NCBI GenBank assembly: GCA_036502085.1
Contig: DASXZD010000029.1
Coordinates: forward strand, 1 to 64,000
Direction of reading: 5' to 3'
Length of the DNA: 64,000 bases
DNA from: PALSA-505 sp036502085
GTDB lineage: Bacteria > Actinomycetota > Actinomycetes > Streptosporangiales > Streptosporangiaceae
The notes under the pieces were generated by a model. That model ran no database searches and was not told the origin of the DNA. It worked only from the letters and a program-made list of their open reading frames with translations. Positions 45,717 through 52,169 of this stretch are shown piece after piece (position 1 is the first letter of the stretch; each line of letters opens with the position of its first letter). A program made the translations under genes and the position numbers.

Positions 45717-46514
45717 ATGTCACGGATGTTCAACGGAACGGTCGCCTCGATCACGCTGCGCGCGGCGCTGGGCCGCAGGCGAGCCCTGCTGCTCGCGATC
45801 CCGCCGGTGATCCTGGTGGTCGTGACGATCCTGCTGAAGGCCGCGCGCCCGGAAGGAGCCCCGTGGCCGGGCCGGATCCTTGGCGACTTCGGGTTCTCCG
45901 TCGTGCTCCCGCTGACCGCGCTAGTGATCGGCACCAGCGTGCTCGGCGCCGAGATCGACGACGGCAGCATCATCCACCTGCTGGCCACGCCGGTCCGCCG
46001 CTCCGCGATCATCTTCACGAAGTTCGTGATCGGGGCGCTGCTGACCATGCTGTTCGTGGCGGTGCCCGAGCTGATCGCCGGGCTCATCGCCACCAGCGGT
46101 GACCACCTGAGGGCCGGCCAGCTGGTGAGCACCGTCGGCGGCGGCAGGCTGATCGCGGTCGGCGGTAACGGCAATCTCGCACTCGGGCTGTTCATCGGGG
46201 CGCTGGTCGGCTCGGTGCTCTACAACGCGCTGTTCGTCATGATCTCCGTCGTCACCACCAGGGCCATCGCCGTCGGCCTGCTCTACGTGCTGATCTGGGA
46301 GGGCCTGCTCGGCAACTTCGTCAGCGGCGCGCGCGAGCTCTCGCTCGGCCAGTATTCGCTGGGCGTAGCCAACGCGATCGCCCATGATCATGCCCTGAAC
46401 GCCGCGCTCAGCCTGACCACGGCCCTGGTCATGGGGGTGATCGTGACCGTCGCCGCGCTGATCGTGGCCTCCCGCCGCCTGTCTTCCTTCTCCGTCAAGG
46501 GCGACGCCGTATAG
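45717..46514 (+). CDS. ABC transporter permease (second pair)
   Basis: This 265-aa ABC-2-type permease has six helices; the GAEIDDGSIIHLLATPVRRS loop after helix 2 is typical. The start is placed at ATG 45717 with GAGGG 12 nt upstream; 45663 (ATG) is also in frame. It closes the four-gene operon, and a perfect 14-bp hairpin follows at 46604-46637. Substrate unknown; partner of the ATPase at 44735. Confidence 0.88.
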   Translation: MSRMFNGTVASITLRAALGRRRALLLAIPPVILVVVTILLKAARPEGAPWPGRILGDFGFSVVLPLTALVIGTSVLGAEIDDGSIIHLLATPVRRSAIIFTKFVIGALLTMLFVAVPELIAGLIATSGDHLRAGQLVSTVGGGRLIAVGGNGNLALGLFIGALVGSVLYNALFVMISVVTTRAIAVGLLYVLIWEGLLGNFVSGARELSLGQYSLGVANAIAHDHALNAALSLTTALVMGVIVTVAALIVASRRLSSFSVKGDAV

Positions 46515-46603
46515 CCAAGCCCGCCAGCCCAGCCCGGCCCGGTCGGCCCAGCGCAGCCCAGCCCAGCAAAGCCCAGCCCGGCCGGCCCGGCGCAGCAAAG
46601 CCC

Positions 46604-46637
46604 AGCCCGGCTCGCATCCCGCCATGCGAGCCGGGCT
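46604..46637 (+). terminator. Perfect 14-bp hairpin ending the ABC operon
   Basis: AGCCCGGCTCGCAT (46604-46617) pairs exactly with 46624-46637 around CCCGCC. It lies 90 bp past the last permease, after a stretch of repeated CCCAGC/CCCGGC-type words (about 46515-46603) in which CAGCAAAGCCCAGCCCGG occurs twice. Confidence 0.82.
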
Positions 46638-47024
46638 GCTGCGTCGTTACCTAGGCATCAGCACAGGCCCGGCCTGCCCCCTTCGCTCGGCCGCCGTCGC
46701 GGCCCCCTCGCCGAAGCGGTCGATGGCGCGTTGCCCGCCCACTGGTGGGCGTCGATGTGCGCATTGACCGCCTTCGCCTCCTCGCAGAGCGGGGGAGACT
46801 TCGGACAAGGGGGGCGAATCGGCAGGCGCGGAAATCAAAGATGCCTAGCTGGTGTGGTTGGGGGGAGTTGCCCCGAATCTCAAAAACCGCTGACCTCTGC
46901 GCCACGACGACGACTGGTCATCGAGTACACCGCCACGCTTCCCCGCCCCGGAGTCCACAGATGACCCGTCATACGACTCCAGGAACACGGTCCAGCTCTG
47001 GCCGTCGACGCCGATACTACACGC
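46638..47024. other. Degenerate left end of the accessory island
   Basis: No intact gene is supported. A minus-strand frame around 46670-46810 reads LCEEAKAVNAHIDAHQWAG with good third-position GC and then degenerates, so it may be the tail of a lost gene; I do not recognise the family. G+C bias and codon phase are weaker than in flanking genes. Confidence 0.35.
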
Positions 47025-47052
47025 AAAAAGGTGCCCCAGGCACAAGGGCACC
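47025..47052 (-). terminator. Intrinsic terminator with T tract for the DUF397 operon
   Basis: On the minus strand GGTGCCC (47052-47046) pairs with GGGCACC (47036-47030) around a 9-nt loop and is followed at once by TTTTT (47029-47025). It lies 34 bp past the DUF397 stop. This is the only classic stem-plus-U-tract terminator I found in the window. Confidence 0.8.
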
Positions 47053-47085
47053 CCCCCTACAAGCACGGCCCAGCCTGCGGCTGAC

Positions 47086-47313
47086 TCAGCCCAAGCCGAG
47101 CGCGCCAGCCTTCACCTGGTCAGTGAACACCCGCCACTCGCCAGGCCCGAACGCCAGTACCGGGCCCTCGGGATCCTTCGAGTCCCGCACTGCGATCATG
47201 CGACCGCGGCCCGCATGCCTGCCCGGCGCTGCCGCGACCTCGACGCACTGACCGCCGTTGTTACCGCTGTAGCTGCTCTTGCGCCACGTGGCGCACGTCA
47301 GATACACGTTCAC
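47086..47313 (-). CDS. DUF397 family small regulatory protein
   Basis: This 75-aa protein has the DUF397 core WRKSSYSGNNGGQCVEVA, VAVRDSKDPxGP-like IAVRDSKDPEGP and FxxxxWxxF-like FGPGEWRVFTDQVKAG. Such proteins are encoded next to XRE-DUF5753 regulators and act as their small partner, as in Streptomyces development (BldB/WhiJ-type pairs). It starts with GTG 31 nt after the regulator stop and ends before an intrinsic terminator. Confidence 0.93.
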   Translation of the reverse strand: MNVYLTCATWRKSSYSGNNGGQCVEVAAAPGRHAGRGRMIAVRDSKDPEGPVLAFGPGEWRVFTDQVKAGALGLG

Positions 47314-47344
47314 CGCCCCGGCTTTCCCTATTCGTAGATGAAAG

Positions 47345-48193
47345 TCACATCTCGTTCGCCAACCGCGTCATCAGGTCGCGCGAAGCCTCCGGACTGAGCG
47401 CCTGTGCGCGCAGGTAGTCGAACATCAGGCTATACCGGCGCACGTCCTCTGTCTTCTCCAGGTACAGCGCGCCGGTCTGCGCCTCCAGATACACCACATC
47501 GGGGTCGACCTGCTCGGGGAACTGCATGACCGTGAACGATCCGTGCATCGCCGTGTGCGCGCCCGCGTCATAAGCCAGAACCTGCACCGTCACGTTGCCC
47601 AGCGCGGACATCTCCAGCAGGTGGCGAAGCTGCCCGCGCATGACCTCGCTCCCGCCCACCTCGCGCCGGACGACAGCCTCGTTCACGACCTCCCACAGTT
47701 CCAGGGGGTCAGCCGCCGTCAGCCGCTTCCGGCGCTCCATCCGGACCGCCATCTGCCGCTCGGCATCCTCCGCCGCCCGCTCCGGAGCCGTCGACATGAT
47801 CGCCCGCGCGTAGTCCTCGGTTTGCAGCAGGCCAGTGACCAGTTCCGCGTCGTAGCCGTGCATGGCGCTCGCCGCCGCCTCCAGCCCGACATAGAACTGG
47901 AACCACTCGGGAATCGCGCCGCTGTACTGGTGCCACCAGTCCTTCATCCGCGCCTGCCGGGCCAGCTCCAGCACCGCTTCGCGGTGCGGACCGTCGATCT
48001 CGTACAGCCTGAGCAGGCGGGTCACGTCACGGACCAGGACCCGGACCTTGTCTCCCTCGATCCGGTAGACCTTCGCCCCCGACCAGCCCATCTCTTCCGC
48101 GACCTGATCACCGGTCAGCCCCGCGCCTTCCCGCAGGTGCTTCAGCTCCGACGCCAGCCGACGGCTCCGCACCGTCCGCATGTGGGCACCCAT
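47345..48193 (-). CDS. XRE-HTH regulator with DUF5753 (Scr1-type) domain
   Basis: This 282-aa regulator has an N-terminal HTH (LKHLREGAGLTGDQVAEEMGWSGAKVYRIE) and the C-terminal DUF5753 domain with IPEWFQFYVGLEAAAS, YDAELVTGLLQTEDYARAI and the MHGSFTVMQFP strand. ATG at 48191-48193 is 9 nt after GGAGG; the longer frame is discarded. It forms a pair with the DUF397 gene downstream. It is divergent from the small-gene cluster starting at 48360, whose promoter it may control. Confidence 0.92.
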   Translation of the reverse strand: MGAHMRTVRSRRLASELKHLREGAGLTGDQVAEEMGWSGAKVYRIEGDKVRVLVRDVTRLLRLYEIDGPHREAVLELARQARMKDWWHQYSGAIPEWFQFYVGLEAAASAMHGYDAELVTGLLQTEDYARAIMSTAPERAAEDAERQMAVRMERRKRLTAADPLELWEVVNEAVVRREVGGSEVMRGQLRHLLEMSALGNVTVQVLAYDAGAHTAMHGSFTVMQFPEQVDPDVVYLEAQTGALYLEKTEDVRRYSLMFDYLRAQALSPEASRDLMTRLANEM

Positions 48194-48359
48194 CAGCAGC
48201 TTCCTCCCATGACTCGAACTCAGCCAATATTCGTCATAGTACATTTGCGTATTGCGTTGCGGCTAGAACCGTTGCATATTCACACGATAGCGGAGTCACG
48301 CACCGCAGATGCCCGAACACGCAATGCAGGGCAGCGTTCAAGCTCCCCGGAGGCCACCC

Positions 48360-48650
48360 ATGCCAGCCCAACCCAGGCACACCACGCAGGCAGAGCAAGA
48401 CGACCTTGCGAAGCTCGCCACAGCCCTCGCCCCGCTCGGCTGCAAGACCATCCTGACCACCCGCGACGGCCGCCCGCCCCACCTCGACGCCCTCAACCCC
48501 GCCGCCGCCCTATCCGGTCGCATCTACGCATCAGCTAGCCACTTCTGGTGGTCGCACGCCGGGCGCATCGCCAGCCGCGACCAGATCCCCGCCGCCGCGC
48601 AAGCTATCGCCGCCGCCCTGGCAGCACCCGGCCTGACCCCTGCCCGGTGA
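48360..48650 (+). CDS. Small unrecognised island protein
   Basis: This 96-aa protein starts MPAQPRHTTQAEQDD with GGAGG 6 nt before the ATG. It contains CKTILTTRDGRPPHLDALNP and an FWWSHAGRI segment. I know similar small proteins only as hypothetical genes beside XRE-DUF5753/DUF397 pairs. Its TGA is immediately followed by the ATG of the next frame. Confidence 0.65.
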   Translation: MPAQPRHTTQAEQDDLAKLATALAPLGCKTILTTRDGRPPHLDALNPAAALSGRIYASASHFWWSHAGRIASRDQIPAAAQAIAAALAAPGLTPAR

Positions 48651-48945
48651 ATGACCAGCCCGCCCGACGGCCCAGGCCGCCGCCCGCCCAGGAAACAACC
48701 CCCCCCGGAGCGCCCGGCGCACCGCCGACGACGGCTACGCCATCGCCGAGCAGATCCAGCAGCAGCGACCCCAATGGATGATCACCTACGGCTACTACAG
48801 CCACCGCTACTGGGCCTACCCCCTCTTCCCCGTCACCCGCCGCGTCATCATCCACGCCTCCTACCCCGACGCCCTCATCGCCCGCCTCGACCGCGCCGAA
48901 CAGGCATACCGCATCCACCCGCCCCAGGAGACACCCGCCCCATGA
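48651..48945 (+). pseudogene. Small island gene frame-shifted in a C8 tract
   Basis: The ATG at 48651 opens a frame MTSPPDGPGRRPP that continues as coding only after a shift at the eight C's at 48699-48706. With seven C's it would read on into RRTADDGYAIAEQIQQQ, then WMITYGYYSHRYWAYPLFP and a stop at 48943-48945, about 98 aa. That stop overlaps the next gene's ATG (ATGA), which shows the shifted frame is the real one. In the unshifted frame the sequence is Arg/Pro/His noise. It may be a broken gene, a phase-variable gene or a sequencing error. Family not recognised. Confidence 0.65.
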
Positions 48946-49652
48946 CCCGCCGCCCCCCGGCAGACCCCCCAGCCAGCGCCCTCACCGGCCTGCGGTACTG
49001 GACCGTCAAAGAAGCCGCCGCCCACCTGCGCGTCTCCAAAATGAGCATCTACCGCCTAGTCCACTCCCGCGACCTTGACGCCATCCGGGTCGGCCGCTCC
49101 TTCCGCATCCCCCAGGACGCCATCACCCGCTACCTCAAAGACGCCGACACCCGGCCCAGCAGCCCCGACGACATCCGCCGCGCCGTCACCACCGCACTGG
49201 ACGGCACCGGCCTACACCTGACCCAGACCACCGGCGACCTAGTCATCACCAACCCCCGCCGCCCCGACCGGGGAGAAATCAACGTCAGCCTCGAAGACGC
49301 CGGCTACATCTCCTGGCTCCGCGAAACCAGCGACGTTTACGGCGACCAGACCGACTACTACGGCCACCTCGAAGGCATGACCAGCGACCACCACGACGAC
49401 CATCCTCGGCGCGGTCCTCGCCATCGCATACGCGCCCGTCCTGTACCTGGGCCGCGTCTCCCGCGAGGCCCGCGCCTGCGAACTCGCCCTCTATCAGGAC
49501 ATCGCCCGCTCCGCCGGGTCACCCCTGGGGTCACCCCCGCCGAGATCAAAGTCCGGGCCACAGCCCAATGGCAGGAACGGCACCCCCGCCTTTCCCGCAT
49601 CTTCCGCTACCCGGACCCGCCCGCGTGGCTGCCGGGAACCGGCACACCGTAA
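48942..49652 (+). CDS. Excisionase-like (BldC/MerR-type HTH) DNA-binding protein; C-terminal part not coding
   Basis: The N-terminal about 60 residues are a HTH_17/excisionase domain: WTVKEAAAHLRVSKMSIYRL, then RVGRSFRIPQDAITRYL. A second domain follows (VTTALDGTGLHLTQTTGDL to VSLEDAGYISWLRETSDV), similar to small hypothetical proteins of actinobacterial elements. After about residue 145 (49377) the frame turns into Arg/Pro noise, while another frame codes a membrane protein, so the genuine product probably ended near there. The ATG overlaps the preceding stop by 4 nt. Confidence 0.65.
   Translation: MTRRPPADPPASALTGLRYWTVKEAAAHLRVSKMSIYRLVHSRDLDAIRVGRSFRIPQDAITRYLKDADTRPSSPDDIRRAVTTALDGTGLHLTQTTGDLVITNPRRPDRGEINVSLEDAGYISWLRETSDVYGDQTDYYGHLEGMTSDHHDDHPRRGPRHRIRARPVPGPRLPRGPRLRTRPLSGHRPLRRVTPGVTPAEIKVRATAQWQERHPRLSRIFRYPDPPAWLPGTGTP
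49377..49652 (+). pseudogene. Membrane-protein gene broken by two frameshifts
   Basis: From 49377 the ATG frame reads MTS, then must shift by one base to read TTILGAVLAIAYAPVLYLG (a membrane helix) and SREARACELALYQDIARSAG. A second shift at 49516-49537, where GGGTCACCCC is present twice, returns to the first frame, which reads VTPAEIKVRATAQWQERHP and ends WLPGTGTP at 49652. Removing 11 bp of the duplication restores RSAGVTPAEIK. The gene is therefore decayed; its family is unknown. Confidence 0.6.
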
Positions 49653-49773
49653 CGGCCCGGTGCCGATCAGGCCCGGTCAGCCGCACCGCCCGCACGGGCT
49701 CAGTCCTGCGCCGCCGCCTGCGAGGAATCCAGACGCGGCACGCCACCCTGACCGCCCCGCGTATCACGCATCC

Positions 49774-49809
49774 ATGCGACGCTGGACCAATCACCGGGAG
49801 GACACATGA
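49774..49809 (+). CDS. Possible 11-codon leader ORF overlapping the radical SAM start
   Basis: ATG at 49774 opens MRRWTNHREDT, whose TGA (49807-49809) overlaps the radical SAM ATG at 49806. The radical SAM ribosome binding site GGGAGG lies within it. It could be a coupling leader, or chance. Confidence 0.3.
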   Translation: MRRWTNHREDT

Positions 49810-50675
49810 CCACGCACAGCGAGGCACCAGCCAGGGCCGCCGCACCGCTCACCTTCCTCTGGCTCGAAATCACCGGCAAATGCCCCCTGGCCTGCCGGCA
49901 CTGCTATGCCGACTCCGGCCCGGCCGGAACGCACGGCACCATGACCACCGCCGACTGGCAGAACGTGATCGCCCAGGCCGCCACGCTCGGAGTCCAGCTC
50001 ATCCAGTACATTGGCGGCGAGCCGACCCTCCACCCAGACCTGCCGCACCTGATCCGCCGCACTCTCGGCGCAGGCATCGAAGCCGAGGTGTTCTCCAACC
50101 TCGCCCACGTCACCCCGGCCCTGTGGGAGACGTTCTCCCTGCCCGGCGTACGGCTCGCCACCTCCTGGTACTCCGACGACCCCGGCCAGCACCGGCAGGT
50201 CACCGGCCGCAGCACCCACGCCCGCACCCGCGCCAGCATCATCGAAGCCGTCCGGCGCGGCATCCCCATCCGGGCCGGCATCATCGACGTCCTCGGCGGC
50301 CAGCGCACCACGCAAGCACACGCCGAGCTACATGCCCTGGGCGTCACCGACATCGGGTCGGACCGCGTGCGCGGCATAGGCCGGGGCGGCGACACCCGCG
50401 ACCCCGGCCAGCTATGCGGCGGCTGCGGCGACGGCATCGCCGCGATCTCACCAGACGGCCAGGTCTGGCCCTGCGTGATGGCCCGCTGGATGACCGCCGG
50501 ATCCGTCCGCGACCAAGACCTGTCCGCCATCCTCAGCGGCCGGACCTGGCACGACCAGGTAGCAGCCATCCCGCCCCCGCAGGCACGGTGCGGACCCGAC
50601 ACGTGCAGCCCGCAATGCAACCCGCTCTGCTACCCCAACTGCCCACCTCGATCACACTGCAACCCAAACAGATGA
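49806..50675 (+). CDS. Radical SAM protein with Cys-rich (SPASM-like) C-terminus
   Basis: This 289-aa enzyme starts with a strand and the cluster motif CPLACRHC (CX3CX2C), then GGEPTLHPDLP, which is the SAM-binding GGE. Later CGGCGDGIAAISPDGQVWPC and a tail of six cysteines (RCGPDTCSPQCNPLC onward) could bind auxiliary 4Fe-4S clusters, as in peptide-modifying SPASM enzymes. GGGAGG is 5 nt before ATG 49806. Its stop overlaps the phosphotransferase gene by ATGA, so the two act together. The substrate is unknown; no obvious precursor peptide is next to it. Confidence 0.9.
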   Translation: MTTHSEAPARAAAPLTFLWLEITGKCPLACRHCYADSGPAGTHGTMTTADWQNVIAQAATLGVQLIQYIGGEPTLHPDLPHLIRRTLGAGIEAEVFSNLAHVTPALWETFSLPGVRLATSWYSDDPGQHRQVTGRSTHARTRASIIEAVRRGIPIRAGIIDVLGGQRTTQAHAELHALGVTDIGSDRVRGIGRGGDTRDPGQLCGGCGDGIAAISPDGQVWPCVMARWMTAGSVRDQDLSAILSGRTWHDQVAAIPPPQARCGPDTCSPQCNPLCYPNCPPRSHCNPNR

Positions 50676-51541
50676 CCGCCCCGGTACTACGGCCGCCACG
50701 CGTCCCCGATGGCGAGGACCTGCCTGCCGACTGGCTCCGCTTCCTGCACAGCCTGCTGCAAGACGCCCGCCGCCGGCTGCGCCTTGACGACGTGACCGGC
50801 ACGGTCACCGGCCCGGCCGGGGGCAGTATCGGCGGCCGGGCCTGCCGTGACGGGATCGACCTGTGGCTGCGGGTCGCCCCGTTCTACGCCGACCAGATGG
50901 ACCGCCAGACCTGGACCGGCAACGCCGACGCCAACCAGCTCACCGGCATAGCCCGGCCCCGCGTCATCAACCGCATCGAATGGCCGCACCCGCCGATCGA
51001 GATCGGTGCGGACCTGATGACCTACATCCCCGACCCGCCTTGCGCTCCCCACCACGACCTCACCGGCCCCCTCGCCGTCTCCGAGACATGGTGGACCAGC
51101 CTGCGTACCTCCCTGGACCGCCTCGCCGCCCACCCCGGCCGCCGCGACCTCGACCCCCTCACCGCCGCATACGGCAAGCGCGTCACCGCCAGCTTCGGCC
51201 CCCTGCCCCCCGCCATCACCCCGTCGTTCAGCGTCCAGCACGGCGACCTGCACTGGAGCAACCTCACCGCCCCCAGCCTGCACATCCTCGACTGGGAAGT
51301 ATGGGGTCGCACCATCGACGGACTCGGACCCGCCAGCCTGTACTGCTCCGCGCTGCTCGTTCCCGACACCGCCGCGAAAGTACACGCCGTCTTCCGCGAC
51401 ATCCTCGACAGCCCGTCCGGCCGCTACGCCCAGCTATGCATCATCACCGATCGCATCAACTACCACGACCCCAGCTACGACAGCCAGACCGGCACCCGGC
51501 TGCGCCACCTCGCCCGCACCATCCTCAGCCGAACCGACTGA
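50672..51541 (+). CDS. Aminoglycoside phosphotransferase (APH)-fold kinase
   Basis: This 289-aa protein has the APH/choline-kinase catalytic loop VQHGDLHWSNL (HGDxxxxN) and the metal-binding ILDWEVWG. A nucleotide-site region lies N-terminal (TGPAGGSIGGRACRDGIDLWLRV). It starts at ATG 50672, overlapping the radical SAM stop by 4 nt. The likely role is ATP-dependent phosphorylation of a small molecule or of the radical SAM product. Antibiotic resistance is not implied by the fold alone. Confidence 0.85.
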   Translation: MTAPVLRPPRVPDGEDLPADWLRFLHSLLQDARRRLRLDDVTGTVTGPAGGSIGGRACRDGIDLWLRVAPFYADQMDRQTWTGNADANQLTGIARPRVINRIEWPHPPIEIGADLMTYIPDPPCAPHHDLTGPLAVSETWWTSLRTSLDRLAAHPGRRDLDPLTAAYGKRVTASFGPLPPAITPSFSVQHGDLHWSNLTAPSLHILDWEVWGRTIDGLGPASLYCSALLVPDTAAKVHAVFRDILDSPSGRYAQLCIITDRINYHDPSYDSQTGTRLRHLARTILSRTD

Positions 51542-51607
51542 CAACGCCGCGCAAGCACCCGCGAACTTACCGGCGGGCACGGGGTGCCAGGTCGAACCGG
51601 CCGGTCC

Positions 51608-51910
51608 TGGCTAGCCAGGTCAGCGTGCGGCGCGGTCTCCAGCCCCTCCTAGACGACCTGCCCCAGCTCGCCGGCCTCCTGGACCAGGCACCCCCGCGCC
51701 TGATCCAGGGAATGCTGGATGCATTCGACATCCGGTGCATCTGGAACAAGAATGATAACCAGGTCACCATCCGTGCCGTCATCACCGACAGCGCCCCCCA
51801 GACCATCACCGACCCGATCGCCGCACTCACCCCGGCCACCCGCGAGCCCGAGGCCGCTACCAGCCGGAACGGCGAACCCGCCCATAGCACCCGAATATCA
51901 GATTCACCGC
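51608..51910 (+). pseudogene. C-terminal remnant of a large serine recombinase
   Basis: The frame reads LLDDLPQLAGLLDQAPPRLI, MLDAFDIRCIWNKNDNQVTI and RAVITDSAPQTIT. This is the pattern of the last about 80 residues of actinobacterial large serine recombinases, after the zinc ribbon and coiled coil. No start, catalytic domain or zinc ribbon is found upstream, where the phosphotransferase occupies another frame. It is a leftover of the integrase that probably moved this island. Confidence 0.6.
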
Positions 51911-51948
51911 TACTCACTGGGTGCACACCAACGAGGCATCTTCAGATC

Positions 51949-52169
51949 GAACGCTTCGCGGTCAGCGGTCCGGGGACCTACGGTCGCCGGCGCAGCCGCC
52001 GTAGGAACGCTTGGCGGTCAGCGGCCCGGGAGTCTATGGTCGCGCCGCAGCCGCCGTGTGCCGGGGCTTTAAGGCGTCGCCACACGGTCCCCGGCCCGGC
52101 GCCGTAGCCGCCGCGCCGGGGCTTTAGGCGTCGCCGGACGGTCCCGGCTCGGCGTCGTCTCCGTCCGCG
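51949..52169. repeat. ~55-bp tandem array running into the 3' end of qcrB
   Basis: Four units follow with the same 55-56 bp period: 51949, 52005, 52060 and 52115. Units 1 and 2 share GAACGCTT, GCGGTCAGCGG and GCAGCCGCCGT. Units 3 and 4 share GCCGGGGCTTTA, GGCGTCGCC and CGGTCC. Unit 4 contains the qcrB stop (52124-52126) and last codons, so unit 3 is a diverged copy of the qcrB 3' end. Units 1-2 and 3-4 are only weakly alike. Confidence 0.65.

Noticed and set aside
46647..46905. Minus-strand short frames at the island's left end
   Set aside because: Arg-rich, overlapping in several frames, no ribosome binding site; described only as degenerate sequence.
51580..51600. GGTTCGACC on the minus strand considered as a tRNA T-arm and integration site
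   Set aside because: No acceptor, D or anticodon stem could be built around it.
50863..52107. 414-codon plus-strand frame
   Set aside because: The part before about 51600 is a shadow of the phosphotransferase; only the recombinase-like tail was kept.
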